This document shows positions 21,086-31,656 of a stretch of 64,000 nucleotides of DNA, in pieces. The notes under the pieces were generated by a model. It had not been told where the DNA came from. It saw only the letters and a program-made list of their open reading frames with translations, and ran no database searches. A program made the translations under genes and the position numbers. The first letter of the stretch is position 1. Every line of letters starts with the position of its first letter. Origin of the DNA: Rhynchopus sp. YZ270_cl-10 (Eukaryota; Euglenozoa; Diplonemea; Diplonemida; Diplonemidae); assembly GCA_964035575.1 (NCBI GenBank), contig OZ037861.1, forward strand, positions 248,001 to 312,000, given 5' to 3'.

Positions 21086-21120
21086 AAGGTGACTAAGCAC
21101 GGAAGGGCTGAGGTTCATTT
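21086..21120. repeat. CTAAGC hairpin repeat
   Basis: AAGGTGACTAAGCACGGAAG, GGCTGAGGTTCATTTT. The inner stem is weakened by changes in its right arm. Confidence 0.5.
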
Positions 21121-21477
21121 TCTTCTTCGTCTTCTTCTTTTTTTTGTAAACTTCTGTAAACCACTCCCAAGCGCAACACACCGGGGTTCGATAACCCACG
21201 GAGTGCCAGTGCCTGCGTCCCAGAGGCGTTTGCACTATCAACTTCACTTTTTTTTGTTTTGTTTTGTTTTTTTTTTTTTTTTTTTGTAAAACCACCAACA
21301 CCTTTTGACGAGATTACTTTACGGTCAAATAATATTGGCGAACCAAAAAAAAAGTCGCAAATTGCAAGGAAAACCCCAAAATCCGCCAATTTTTTTTTGG
21401 TCGCCAAATTTCTTGTCCAACTGTATGGTACAAGAGTCTGATAGAAGGACCCATCGTTTGTCAACCATATTCCTTTC

Positions 21478-21595
21478 TGTTCACGCTTTCTTAAGGTTCC
21501 TGACTGCTTATCCCACCATAGTAGTCTCAAATAAAAACATCATAGTAGAGTGCACTCTAGGGTGGCTACACTAATACAACCAATTTTTTTTTAAA
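21478..21595 (+). repeat. SINE-like repeat ending in a type A LINE tail
   Basis: TCTTAAGGTTCCTGACTGCT and TATCCCACCATAGTAGTCTC match the SINE-like units at 26165, 50742 and 60320. They run into TAGTAGAGTGCACTCTAGGG and CTACACTAATACAACC. The unit at 60320 ends in a type B tail instead. Confidence 0.6.
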
Positions 21596-22016
21596 GGAAA
21601 CTTTTGTGCACCAGGGGCTCTTTCACATTTCCCTTCCCCTTTTTTCTATGTTTCTTGTGCATTACACGGAATGAAGTTGTATTTTTTTGGGTACGGGGTT
21701 ATGCCAGGGTTTACTTCTAAAAAAAAAATTGTGCAAATTGATCTCACATCTAACATCTCTTATAGGGATTGGGGTGTGTTGTTGGAAAAGCAAATGTAGG
21801 TAGTTCCTAAGAGTGAAATCATCGCCCATAATATGTGTTTTATGGCTAATGTGGGGTAATTCTTGCGCAGAATATGACCCCAAAATGTGAATGTGTTTAC
21901 TATCAGGTGTTGGGTTATTCTCTAGTATTCAGAATATAGCCCCACTGTGTGTGTTGTGTGAAAAGCAGTTGTGGGTAGTTGCTAAGAGAGTGAAAGCAAC
22001 GCCCATTTGCTTACTA

Positions 22017-22124
22017 CAGTAAGACAAACAAACATCGGTAGGGGTAAAAAACCCTCCCTTAGAGTTTTGAAATTACAAAATCCACCGTTAGTTTTTACCC
22101 CTCCGGTGTTTTGTTGTCTCACTG
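22017..22124. mobile_element. Mariner-like MITE with TA duplication
   Basis: The ends CAGTAAGACAAACAAACA and TGTTTTGTTGTCTCACTG are inverted with few mismatches. TA flanks both sides (22015-22016 and 22125-22126). The arms extend through AGGGGTAAAAA/TTTTTACCCCT. Confidence 0.75.
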
Positions 22125-22603
22125 TATATTGAGGTGTGTATCTGTGTGTGTTTTGATAGCTAATAAGAGGGGTAAATTTTTTTGTGTCATCTTTTGCGCA
22201 GAATATGGCCCGGGGTGTGCTGTTTGCACATATCTTCGACGTGCTGTTCGATCAGAAATACACATCTCATCATTAACACTTTGACTTCCGTTTTTGTTTC
22301 TTCTCCAATCATAATGAAAGAAAAATAACGAAAGAAAGAAAAATACACGGCGACCATGTGGCCCGAGTAACCTAATATTTTCCTTGCGCACCATGTCAAA
22401 AAAACGGTAGCACGCTTTATGAAAAGTTATACCGTGCAGTTCAAGGTAACATGCAAATATCATGTTATCTGGTGTGTTCTCCATGCACCCCCCTCCCCTC
22501 TTGCCCTCCCACCCCACCCCCTTACCCATTATCCATTCTAACTCCGACAAAGAAATTAAAAGAGAAAGTGCATTTTCTTGTCCTCTTTTCGTCACTACCT
22601 AGA

Positions 22604-22807
22604 GGTTGGCTGTATTGTGATCATTGCCCATCATAATACATAATACACATCACAATCCAGCCACTTCTACTCTACAAACTCCCCTCTAAGGGTGGCTGTA
22701 TTGTGATCATTGCCCATCATAATACATAATACATAATACACATCACAATACAGCTGTATTATGTATTGTGTGTTATGATGGCCAATTTATCACAAAATAC
22801 AGCCAAC
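22604..22807. mobile_element. Palindromic CTGTATTGTG MITEs, about three units
   Basis: Unit one (about 22604-22664) reads GGCTGTATTGTGATCATTGC to ACATCACAATCCAGCC. After CTCCCCTCTAAGGGT, two more units lie head to tail at 22688-22807 and abut at CAGCTGTATTATG. The CCCCTCTAAGGGTGGCTG junction recurs at 45785 and 46023, so these are copies of one composite. Confidence 0.65.
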
Positions 22808-22992
22808 CACTATCACTACTCACCCTCCCTCACCCCTCCTCAAAAAATACTCCAGAAAAGCACACATTCTTACCTCCCCTACCCCACACCTACCCCCCCC
22901 CACACCCTCCTTTTTATTGGGGAGAGGAGCAACTTCTCAAAGAACCACACATACACTCACCTCTCTCTCTCTCTTTCCCCTGCCCATTTAAA

Positions 22993-23988
22993 ATGGGCTA
23001 TTTCTGCATCGGCTTCGAATGGTTCTTTACAGTCGTTCCGTTCTGTGTCGCGATCACTACGTTGGTAGGATGTGTCCAATGGGATCACTTCTACGGCGAG
23101 CTCACCTCGTCCATTCTGCTGTTCTTCACCACCCTCCGGTTGACCATGCTGTTATGGAGTGTCGTGTACCTCCGACGCCATCGGGGGCGTCTTCTCGGAA
23201 AATGCGGGGTTCTAAAGGTGGTGCCTTGGTGGCTATCATTGCTCACCGGATATTCTGGGAGGGTAAGGGATTATACTGAGGGTCATGATAATGAGGGTTA
23301 TGTGTATTCGGTTCAGGGTGCTGTGGGGGGAACGGAGAGTGCGCAAACCCCGAGGGATGCAGCTGGGGAGACGGAACGGCTAAGAAGCAAACGGTACTCT
23401 ACATTGCCCCCGAGGAGCCAGTCCTATGCAAGCGCGCATGGGGCAGATGCGGAGACTGTGACGGATATCCAAACACCGACTTCGCAGTCGTCGTTCGTCG
23501 AGGATGAGCCATGTGTCCGTGTTGCTTCGATTTATACACGAAACGTTGTAGAAGGCGTATTGCTTTTGATTGTCGCAACGCAAATGTGGGCAAGATACGC
23601 AGGAGAAGCCGCAGCACCACCTATTTGGCATGATTGGGAGGAGGTTCCGGGGTGTGGTTCAGCGGATAATTGTTTTGAATTGACCGATCGGTTGAACGAA
23701 ACGCTGACAGATGTGACCAAACTGTATGCCTGCAGTGGCATCTGGCTGTCTGGTCGTGGCAATGCAAAGCGTGAATTCGTTTCCTCCACACCGCCAGACT
23801 TCTTTGTGCAATCGCGAATCCTGATGAACATATTCCCCTTCCCAGATGACTTTGTCTGTACCCTCCAGAACACTACCCTCCTGCATGTGTACTCAAAATC
23901 ACGGCTAGGCAAATCAGACTTCGGTGTGAACAAAGACAGGGTAAACAACTATATTACCTCAGTGTTAGCCTGTGCAGAGCTTCTGTGA
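22993..23988 (+). CDS. Unknown multi-pass membrane protein
   Basis: A 331-residue protein I do not recognise. Hydrophobic segments lie near residues 10-28 (FFTVVPFCVAITTLVGCV), 37-59 and 184-203 (VVEGVLLLIVATQMWA), with a shorter one near 75-88 (VVPWWLSLLTGY). A polar Ser/Thr-rich stretch of about 90 residues separates the second and last segments and looks like a cytoplasmic loop. The last 125 residues contain six Cys (PGCGSADNCF, YACSG, FVCTL, LACAELL) and the sites NETL and NTTL, fitting a disulphide-bonded, glycosylated lumenal or extracellular domain. The ATG at 22993 follows a CT-rich tract. The frame is open from 22768, but that part is translated repeat sequence and is rejected. The function could be receptor-like or transport-related; nothing decides this. 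Confidence 0.7.
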   Translation: MGYFCIGFEWFFTVVPFCVAITTLVGCVQWDHFYGELTSSILLFFTTLRLTMLLWSVVYLRRHRGRLLGKCGVLKVVPWWLSLLTGYSGRVRDYTEGHDNEGYVYSVQGAVGGTESAQTPRDAAGETERLRSKRYSTLPPRSQSYASAHGADAETVTDIQTPTSQSSFVEDEPCVRVASIYTRNVVEGVLLLIVATQMWARYAGEAAAPPIWHDWEEVPGCGSADNCFELTDRLNETLTDVTKLYACSGIWLSGRGNAKREFVSSTPPDFFVQSRILMNIFPFPDDFVCTLQNTTLLHVYSKSRLGKSDFGVNKDRVNNYITSVLACAELL

Positions 23989-24225
23989 GTTGGTTGGGAT
24001 TGAAGAAAAACGGAAAGTGATAGGAAATCATATAGGCGTGAGAGAGAAGGGGAGGGAAGGGGGGAGAAAGGGGGGGGGGAGTTCTGAACCAGAGGAATTA
24101 AATTTACCCGGGGTTTTTTTGGGGGTTTTTTGGGAAAAAAAGAAAACAATGAAGAAATGACTTTTTGGGAAACAGCCCCTCTTATTTTGTGGGGTGTGTT
24201 TTTTTCCCCCTTCTATTCTTTTTAC

Positions 24226-24260
24226 AAGGTGACTAAGCACAGTGAGGTTTGCGGTCATAA
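24226..24260. repeat. CTAAGC hairpin repeat
   Basis: AAGGTGACTAAGCACAGTGA, then GGTTTGCGGTCATAA. The left half is conserved and the right arm has drifted. Confidence 0.45.
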
Positions 24261-24384
24261 TATTATAAACCCCCCCCTTTTTTTTTTGGAGGGGTCGGGG
24301 GGAAGAGAGGGAGAGACTATGTTCATTTGCGCGTGTGCTTTGTTTATTGTTTTCTTTTGTCTTCTTCCCGCAGGGTGGAAAAAT

Positions 24385-24507
24385 AAAACATTGTGTACAG
24401 ATCCTACCTCGGTAGGTGATTGTCGATACAACAAAAACGACAGTGGAGTTTGCATAAGTGGCAACTATACTATTTCAACAATCATTTTTTTTTCTTCGAA
24501 AAAAATG
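24385..24507 (+). repeat. SINE-like repeat ending in a type B LINE tail
   Basis: ACAGATCCTACCTCGGTAGG, TGATTGTCGATACAACAAAA, then CAGTGGAGTTTGCATAAGTG and CTATACTATTTCAACAATC. The GATTGTCGA-C-ACAA block recurs at 20845, 25330, 31130, 36625 and 53630. Confidence 0.6.
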
Positions 24508-24768
24508 GTTTACAGAGAACAATAGCGAATAAAAAAAGAGGTCCCTTTTGGGTTGGCTTTTGTAGACAGGACCTGGCCTCTCGAGATGGGGTGGTGTGAT
24601 TTTTTTTGTCAAACAACAAATAAATTGTGTGTACGTTTAGGAAAAGGCAACTTCCTCTTTTAGCCCAACCGACTCTATTTTTCTTGGAGTTTCCAGGGAC
24701 CGTACAATGCCCTGTTCCCTAAAAAAGGAATGGTAAAAAAGTTTTCAAAAAAAAGGAAGAGCAAAAGA

Positions 24769-24819
24769 TCGGAGTTCATCCTCTGAGTGATCTACACTAA
24801 TACAACCAAGTTTTCAATA
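24769..24819 (+). repeat. LINE-tail repeat, type A, diverged
   Basis: TCGGAGTTCATCCTCTGAGT, GATCTACACTAATACAACCA, then AGTTTTC. Confidence 0.6.
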
Positions 24820-25205
24820 AAACAAAACAAAGGGCAATGAAGTGTAGGTTCCGTTCGTTCTTTTCTTTATTTTTCTTATTTTTTTCCTGTCTTTCGAAAT
24901 TTATATGTACCAAAGTGTACACAGGGCTTTGTATTTCAAGTCAAAGTCTTTTTTTAGTGTGTCTGCTTACAGGTTTTCGATTCTTTTATTTTGGTATTGT
25001 ACTGCAAAGGGGCGTCCTATAAAGAAGTGTCTTATAAATGCTTGGGTAAGTGGCTTTCCCATGTTTTGTACAACACAACATCGTTGCAAGGCTTCGGACG
25101 GCATTGAGGAGAAAGAAGCTAGTTCCCTTACTAAGGTTGGGTACTGAAGGCGACTTTGTCGACGCTAACAAACCAATTTATCAAAAAAATAAAGGCGGGG
25201 GAAAA

Positions 25206-25439
25206 ATTTGCGGTTTCCATAAAAAGCTGCTCTCAAGGGTTCAGGACGACTGAGCGTCTATACCTTCCATAGTATGCAAAAGGCTTCGGCCACAGCATTG
25301 AGTGCAGCCCCAAGCGGGTCCTGAGGCGATTGTTGTACACATCAACAAAAATTCGAGTGACAGTGGAGATTTGCACAAACTGTGGCAACACAACCGAGGC
25401 AACTACACCACTCCAACAATTTATCAAAAAAAAAAAAAA
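25206..25439 (+). repeat. Long SINE-like repeat ending in a type B LINE tail
   Basis: The head (AAGCTGCTCTCAAGGGTTCA, GGACGACTGAGCGTCT) matches 53507-53645. The body has AAGGCTTCGGCCACAGCATT and GGCGATTGTTGTACACATCA. The tail is CAGTGGAGATTTGCACAAAC to AACAATTTATC plus an A run. GGGTTCAGGAC weakly resembles a polymerase III B box. The head-body-LINE tail order is that of a SINE mobilised by a partner LINE. Confidence 0.65.
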
Positions 25440-25671
25440 CCCCCCACACTTTATTACACACAATGCTCATCATCGTCTTCCCTCTCTCAGCAGTTGCAGG
25501 CGCGTGCCCCCTTCTCCCTTTTTTCCTCGCTGAGTGCCTCACTGCGTTCCCCGTTTGTTCAGTCCCGTGGTTTGAAAAAATATTGGTCCAGAACTGTATC
25601 AGAAGCTTAGGCTTTGAGGGTACTTTTCGACCAATTTTGTTTTTGAAGTACAGTTTTATTTAAGGTGACCA

Positions 25672-25700
25672 AGCAGGAGAGGCTTAGGATCATCTTATAA
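25672..25700. repeat. CTAAGC hairpin repeat
   Basis: AAGGTGACCAAGCAGGAGAG, GCTTAGGATCATCTTATAA, followed by a T-rich tract. Confidence 0.6.
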
Positions 25701-26722
25701 ACTTTTTTCTTTTTTATTTTAGCCCATATAATCCGTACCAACGAGGATAATGCTATTTTTAAGAGGTAAATTTTACTGGCTGTAACCTCACGGACTTTTA
25801 TTAATGGGTACATGAAACTTTCTTTTCCAAAAAAAAAAACATAAAAAAACGAGTCACGGCACTATCAGAAACAAACAATCCACATAAAGTAAAAAAAAAA
25901 AGTTTGGGTACATTTAGTGCACCCTATTATACCATCTATTCAGTAGAATAGTTAGTATATGAAACAATTTTTTATTTTATCAGATGCAAACCTTGAAATG
26001 GATGTAGGACATGCAAGATTGGGGGTTCACCCAATACACCGGTCATGTACCAAAAAAGTACACTGTTGCGAGAGAGGCTTTTGTATTTCAAACCAACTCT
26101 TTTTTTTTTTTCCTTTTTTCCCCCCCAAACAAAATGAAATAGAAAAAGAACTCTGGCACCTCCTACTGCAAAAGCGTACTCCTTCTATTTGCTCTTTTAA
26201 GGATCCTGTGAAGAATAACCGTGGCTATTATCTAGTGATAGTAGTCTATAATCAAACAAATTTTTTTTCCTTTTTTTCCCCTCCCATCTCTTTTCTTTTG
26301 AGTACCCAGTACCGTGACCACCAATGAACGATGATGAGTTTTTGCACTTTCAAATTCTTTTAAAAAAAAAAAAAACACAGAGTAACTTTGCAGAGCAACT
26401 AACAAAAAAAGGGGGGGGGAACAAAACCCTCCCTTTTTTCCCCCCCCTTTCTTACTTTCTTACCATCATATTCTGAATGCCGGTTTCTATTTTCCCCCCG
26501 TTTCCCTCCCTTTTTCTGCCAGATATGTGCCACTGTCCTGCTTCACCTCGGGAAAGTGTCCACCAAGTCTGTGGTTAAAAACAAAACAAGAGCACAAAGC
26601 AAAAATAACAAAAAAAAACTTTATAAAAAATCCATTCAAATCCACCAAGGCTGTGATCCTTTTTTTTTTTGTCGAAGCTGCCTTCAGAAGCACTGTTTTA
26701 AAAAAAAATGATACATTTTTTT

Positions 26723-26833
26723 GGGGAATAGTCAGATTTACCCCCTACCCTTTGAAAAAGTTCAGATTTGCCCTAAAAAAAAGCAAATCTGAGCTTTTTT
26801 CAAAATAGGGTAGAGTAAATCTGAGTATTTCCC
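26723..26833. mobile_element. Palindromic MITE
   Basis: GGGGAATAGTCAGATTTACC and CCTACCCTTTGAAAAAG at the left mirror CAAAATAGGGTAGAGTAAAT and CTGAGTATTTCCC at the right, with a short centre TTTGCCCTAAAAAAAAGCAAA. No other copy was noticed. Confidence 0.6.
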
Positions 26834-26904
26834 TACATTTTCCCCAACCACGAAAGAGGTGTGTATTGCCAGCTTTTTTTTTTATTTTTTTATTTTTTTT
26901 TGAA

Positions 26905-26940
26905 AGCTGACGAAGCACGAGAGGCTTAGGTTCATCTGAT
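26905..26940. repeat. CTAAGC hairpin repeat
   Basis: AGCTGACGAAGCACGAGAGG, CTTAGGTTCATCTGAT. The loop and right arm are the consensus. Confidence 0.6.
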
Positions 26941-27360
26941 CATTTTTTCTTTCCTTTTCTTTCTTTTCCCGCCCCTCATACGCGCTCGTTACTTTCCTCA
27001 GTCGATTTACCTTTCCCTCCTCCCTCCCTTTCCCTTTCCCCAGAGTTTACTTTGTTTTCGAAAAAAAAGGTAAATTAGTTTTGCTCCCCACCTCACTACT
27101 ACCGCCTGTTCCCCCTGTCTTTCTTTGGTTGTGAACCGCCTTCGTTCTCTTACGGTACGGAACACCCACGACGTGGTCCCACCCCTTTGCATGAGCTCGG
27201 CTGAGATGCGTTTCTAGCGTGTTTCAAATGACTCTTTCTGTTGTTAAAAAAAAAAGGAGTCATCGATATTCTGAAATTGCAAGGTGGCAATATATATTCA
27301 CTTACCCATGGTTTTAAATATACCCAGCCTTGGCAAAAGAGGATATAGAATCGACAGAAG

Positions 27361-27393
<33 letters not shown>

Positions 27394-27636
27394 GGGGGTT
27401 TTTTTCTGTTGCACGACGGTGAAGTAAATCACATGTGAAAAGCAGTGACATGTGCCACATGTAAAATGACATGTGAGTACATGTAAAAAAAGTTACATGT
27501 AAAGCACATGTCAAATGTGTGCAAATAAAACCTGTCAGTTTCGGGGGGGTTATAATTATAAAGTGTACCCCCTTGTGTCGGGGAGATGTCAGTATTGGCA
27601 CTTTCGGAACACCAAAATGTTCACATTTTTTCCCCC

Positions 27637-27676
27637 TAAGGTGACTAAGTCCGTGCGGCTTAGGTTCATCTTATAA
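27637..27676. repeat. CTAAGC hairpin repeat
   Basis: TAAGGTGACTAAGTCCGTGC, GGCTTAGGTTCATCTTATAA. It shows the full outer complement (AAGGTGA against TTCATCTT). Confidence 0.6.
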
Positions 27677-28146
27677 GCTTTTTGCCGGTGAAGTAAATGG
27701 CTTGGCACGTGGTTTACTTTTGTTTGTCATTATGATGCCTTTTTCTCCCCCCCTTCTCCCCTCCTTTGCAAATCTTATATCACCCCCCTTTCGAACAGAT
27801 ACGCACACAACAGATATGACACAGTCATCTTGGGTGCCGTCCTTCGGGATGTCTTGCACTAATAATAAAAAACATGAATATTTTTTTTTTACCTTTTTTT
27901 TTTTAAAGAAAGATGGGAACATTTTGTTGCTCCCTCTACCTATGCTATCAATTTATTGAATGCATACGTTGAGATGTTATACTTTCTTACTCCACTCGAT
28001 GAACGAAAAATAATTTTCTGTTTTTCCTCTTTCTGGTGTGGCTGAACCCCAAAAAAAGGGTATTATTTAGCAGTTTGTTAGCACTTTGTTAGCATGCATT
28101 TTTGGGGGGGTGGTGTATAAAAAATTTTTTCCCCACGGGTGTTGGA

Positions 28147-29681
28147 CAGGGTAGATCCTTATTTTCGCTAAAAACGCTAAAAACCCCAGATTTATTTTCG
28201 TTTTTTTCCTTTTTTTTCTCTCCCGTTTTTGAAATTTTTCCGCGCAGGCCTGACGCTAACTTTCAGGTTTTTGGGAAATCGTGGGGGTTGATGGTTTGTC
28301 CGCTCGCGCAGCGAGCGGAAAAATTGAGTGACGGTCTAAAAAAAAAATCCAACAAGCAGGTTGGTACTGTACTGAGGCAGAATAGTGGTGTTTTTTTACA
28401 CATCTCAGCTGTCGTATAACTAAACCCCAGGGGATAATATAGGTTTTGGGGGTTTTCGCTGAAACTCGGTCGAGCCCAACCCAGCTCGTTAGGGCCTCCG
28501 GCGGAATGTGAGAATTCCTCGGATCCTACTGCGGAGTTCGGCACTGTATTGATATTTGCACCAGGCACGCGCAGTGACAGTATATTTACGAAAAGAAACG
28601 GCGGTCGTGGCACCCATGGCGAAGCCACGGTACGCAACATTTCTGAAAATGTTGCCATAAAACGGCACTGTCATTGGTAATTTTCAACAGTTACCGTAAA
28701 TTTTACTTCCAGATTTTGCTGAAACGAAAGTTTCTGGCGAAGCCACGGTACGCAACATTTCAAAAAATTGCGCTCAAAATTGCACATTTTTACTGCCAAA
28801 CAGGGCTGCAAGCTGCGCCGCAGGCGCACGGTACGCTACTTTTATTCTTTCGCATGCTTCCTTTTCCTTCGGCATTTGAACAATTAAATCACATTCTGGC
28901 TGTGACCCTTGTCGGACACTGCGCCCTCTGACAAGGGTAATACTTTCTAGAAACATTCTGAAAAAAAGTGGTAGCCCGGCATTAGCAAGAAAATTTTCAA
29001 AATTAAATAGGCACCAGCAGTTTGGGTAGGCGAGACCGCATTGGGTGAACCTCCGCGAGCGCAGCGAGCGGAAATTTTTTTTCGCAGTTTTTGGGCAAAG
29101 TTCAAAATCCCACCAAAAATTAAGTGGGGATTTTCGACAACAATACTGGGGCCCTATGGGTTTTTGGATTTTGGCCTAACAGTGTTGTGTTTCTGCCTTG
29201 GTCCGGTTGAAGTCTTTATTACTGGATCTCATACTCCGTACAGGTGACTCATACCCGACCTTTAACACACACGCACTTCTTCGAAACCTCCACCCTCAGC
29301 ACCAACCTTTTTACAATGGTCCGCTTTGCGGGTTTGTGGACATAGTAATTGTGTTCTTCAAAAATATGCTTCAAAATTGTCTTATGCAAGGTGACACTGA
29401 CTCATTGGTCCTTGTCTTATGAAGTGAAGACAAATATTAAAGGGGCATTGGCGGGCCGAAGGCCAGCCAAAAAAACGGTAGCGAACTTTTACTTTTTTTC
29501 CTTTTGGTTTTCCCCTTATTTTGACTTTCCGGATCGATTGCGGACCGTGGTGGTGCCACTCTGTGGCTGGAAATTAGTAGGTAACCAAAAAAATGGGCCA
29601 GAGAAAAAAGGAAAAAAAAAAAGGAAAAAAAAATAAAAACTCTCGAATCCTTATTTTCACTTTCGCTAAGGATCTACCCTG
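28147..29681. mobile_element. hAT-like element nested inside another transposon
   Basis: The ends CAGGGTAGATCCTTA and TAAGGATCTACCCTG are perfect inverted repeats. The 8-bp duplication GTGTTGGA is exact (28139-28146 and 29682-29689). The interior has GC hairpins (CCGCTCGCGCAGCGAGCGG near 28300, CCGCGAGCGCAGCGAGCGG near 29052) and GAAGCCACGGTACGCAACAT twice. It is the youngest layer here and has no readable transposase. Confidence 0.88.
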
Positions 29682-29813
29682 GTGTTGGAAAAAAAATTTA
29701 TTTTTTCGTTGGTGAGCTTTTTAACGCCGGCATTTGCATTTCCGGAATCCGTCCGGCCAGTGGTGGGGTCAATTCGCCGAAATGGACAAGTTCTCGTTTT
29801 TGGTCAATTTCCG

Positions 29814-29872
29814 CAGTATACACAGTATACACAGTATACACAGTATACACAGTATACACAGTATACACAGCA
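29814..29872. repeat. (AGTATACAC)n minisatellite, about 6 copies
   Basis: A 9-bp unit. Its reverse complement GTGTATACT is tandemly repeated at 35579-35643, 5.7 kb away. Confidence 0.9.
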
Positions 29873-30153
29873 TACTCAGGGAGAAAACTCACTTTGTGGG
29901 CGCCGCAGGCGCACGGTACGCGTTTTTCGTGATTTTTTCCAGCCCGTTCTGTGCGTTCTTTTGACTCAGCGAGTCGATTGCGTTCAACGGTGGGGTCACA
30001 CATGGGTATGCAAGAGTGGAGGCGCGCCAACAGGGGGAGTGGAAAAACCAAGGTAAAAAAATGTTTTTATACACCACCCCTAAAAAAAGGGTATTATTTA
30101 GCAGTTTGTTAGCAGTTCTTTAGCAGTGAAATTTGCTGGTTTCAGCCACACCA

Positions 30154-31656
30154 CTTTCTCTTTCTGTGAATTGAAAGTATACGAAGTTACTTTTTTGTGC
30201 ATAAAAAAGATAGCGCAAGGCCTGTCTGCAGTGTAGTGGCTCCGCTTGCTATAAAAAGCAACAGTTTGAACTCAAATCCACGGGTTGACCGTGTACCTAC
30301 CACCCGGGTACCATGCAAAAATAAAGAACATAACTGGTTTGGCTGAAGGGAGGTGCTATTTTTTTGGGCTATTTTTCTGCTATTTTGGGCATCTGAATTT
30401 TTTTGGTGCGGCTGAAGGGAGGTGCTATTTTGTGCTATTTTGGGATCGTCAGCCACACCATTAAACGTTTGCATGGTTCCTTTGAAATTCATGTTATTGC
30501 ACGCTTTTTGCATGGTTTTTGCCATGTATTTTCATGCTCTAAAGCAACAAAAACATGGTACCCTTTCGCATGGTATGTATCAAGGAAACATAGCATGTTA
30601 CCCGGGTCACATGGTCGTCGTGTGAGACTCAAAGAGAGAGTGTTGGGGGTATGGGGTGTGGGGGGTGCGCAGGATTGTGAAGTAAATGACTTTGTACAGC
30701 CATGTGAGAGATGTTTATTTGCTCGTGTACACATGTCATTTGTACATGTGTACATGTCATTGCTTGTGGTTTGATTGTTGTAAGCCAACGGTGAAACTAC
30801 AAACTCAAGTCAGTTACTTCACCGTCCTGTGGGGGGAAGTGTTCCACCATATGCTCGTATGGTCTCTCTGAGCAAAACGTGTTATCTCGCCCCTTCGGGC
30901 GACATTGTGCTGTATTCGTTTCTCTTTTTCTCTCTTATTTTTTCCTCTTTTTCTGTACAGAACCATTTTTTTTTTTTTTGCGTCCCCCTTTTGACGATAT
31001 CTATTTGAGAGAGTAGTTCGATCCTTACAAAAAAGAGGCTTCATTACACCCCTATTGTTTTCAATGAGCTGTGTTGTTAAGCATTCGTCTTTGGGCGACT
31101 TTGTTGTACTGAACAACCTCGGATAGGGGCTTGTCGATTGTCGATACTACAAAAACAAAACAAACTTTCAATCCTCCGACAAGTTGTGTATGTGTGCACG
31201 TTTAGGAAAAGGCAACTTCCTCTTTTAGCCCAACCGACTCCATTTTTCCTTGGAGCTTCCAGGGACCGTACAATGGTCCGTTTCCCAAAGGAATGGTAAC
31301 AAAAATGTTTTCAAATGACATGAAAACACCCCACCACCACACCACACCAGTGGGCTGTACTTTGTTCAGGCGTTACTTCCCACTCTAAATCTGTTATCTC
31401 CACCACACCACCACAGGATACCCCACGGGGTTGGAAGGGGTTTTACAACAACAGGGAGGAGCGAGACACCCCCCTGCACACAAAAAAATAACACAAAACA
31501 CATAACGCACACTGCACGGTAGGAAGGCTCTGTGCACACTGCAAGGGACCTGAGGCGGTAAGGGAACAAAAAAAAACAAGGCACACCCACGGTTACGCAA
31601 GGCGGGGGCTGTGTTGGCAAAGCAACGAGCAGAGCGTGCTGGAGGGGGGACTCAGG
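30154..31656. other. Gene-free spacer before ataxin-2
   Basis: Holds a TGGTTTGGCTGA-family MITE (30338-30464), a GTGAAGTAAATGAC/GTTACTTCAC-ended element (30672-30832) with CATGTG-rich interior, and a SINE-like piece (31110-31160). A GGAAAAGGCAACTTCCTCTT repeat lies at 31183-31310. Confidence 0.55.
30338..30464. mobile_element. TGGTGTGGCTGA-family MITE, tandem type
   Basis: The left end TGGTTTGGCTGAAGGGAGGT recurs internally as TGGTGCGGCTGAAGGGAGGT, and the right end is TCGTCAGCCACACCA. It contains repeats of GCTATTTT. The same double arrangement is seen at 45881-46006. Confidence 0.65.

Larger units (their letters stand above)
20682..22992. other. Gene-free spacer with repeats
   Basis: Holds a type B LINE tail (20779), a SINE-like piece at 20845-20880 (AGGTGATTGTCGACACAACA) and a CTAAGC hairpin repeat at 21086-21120. 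Also present are a GGTTCGATAACC box near 21185, a SINE-like unit with a type A tail (21478-21595), a TA-flanked MITE (22017) and palindromic CTGTATTGTG MITEs (22604-22807). A CT-rich tract precedes the next gene. Confidence 0.6.
23989..28033. other. Gene-free spacer with repeats
   Basis: Four kilobases with no supported gene. Besides the listed copies it holds a GGAAAAGGCAACTTCCTCTT repeat (24625-24735), a GTACCAAAAAAGTACACTGT repeat (25981-26100) and a SINE-like head (26165-26262). It also has an (GT)n run at 27364-27390 and a CACGACGGTGAAGTAAAT element from 27414 (relatives 30672, 53791). Confidence 0.55.
28034..30153. mobile_element. TGGTGTGGCTGA-family element interrupted by a hAT-like element
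   Basis: The ends TGGTGTGGCTGAA and TTCAGCCACACCA are perfect inverted repeats, and the 5-bp duplication CTTTC flanks them (28029-28033, 30154-30158). Just inside both ends lies GGGTATTATTTAGCAGTTTG, a direct rather than inverted match. Removing the nested element (28147-29681) leaves about 580 bases. The right part holds a 9-bp minisatellite (29814-29872). No transposase is readable. Confidence 0.8.

Noticed and set aside
21170-21245. Possible tRNA gene with GGTTCGATAACC (also reverse at about 4445)
   Set aside because: The box resembles a T-arm, but I could not fold an acceptor stem or D-arm. It recurs within a dispersed repeat, so at most it is a SINE promoter relic.
22768-22992. Upstream in-frame extension of the membrane protein
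   Set aside because: It translates a palindromic MITE and a CT-rich leader; the sense begins at the ATG at 22993.
28102-28419. Possible transposase frame in the nested hAT-like element
   Set aside because: Short, Phe- and Lys-rich from T and A tracts, with no DDE or BED-type motif.
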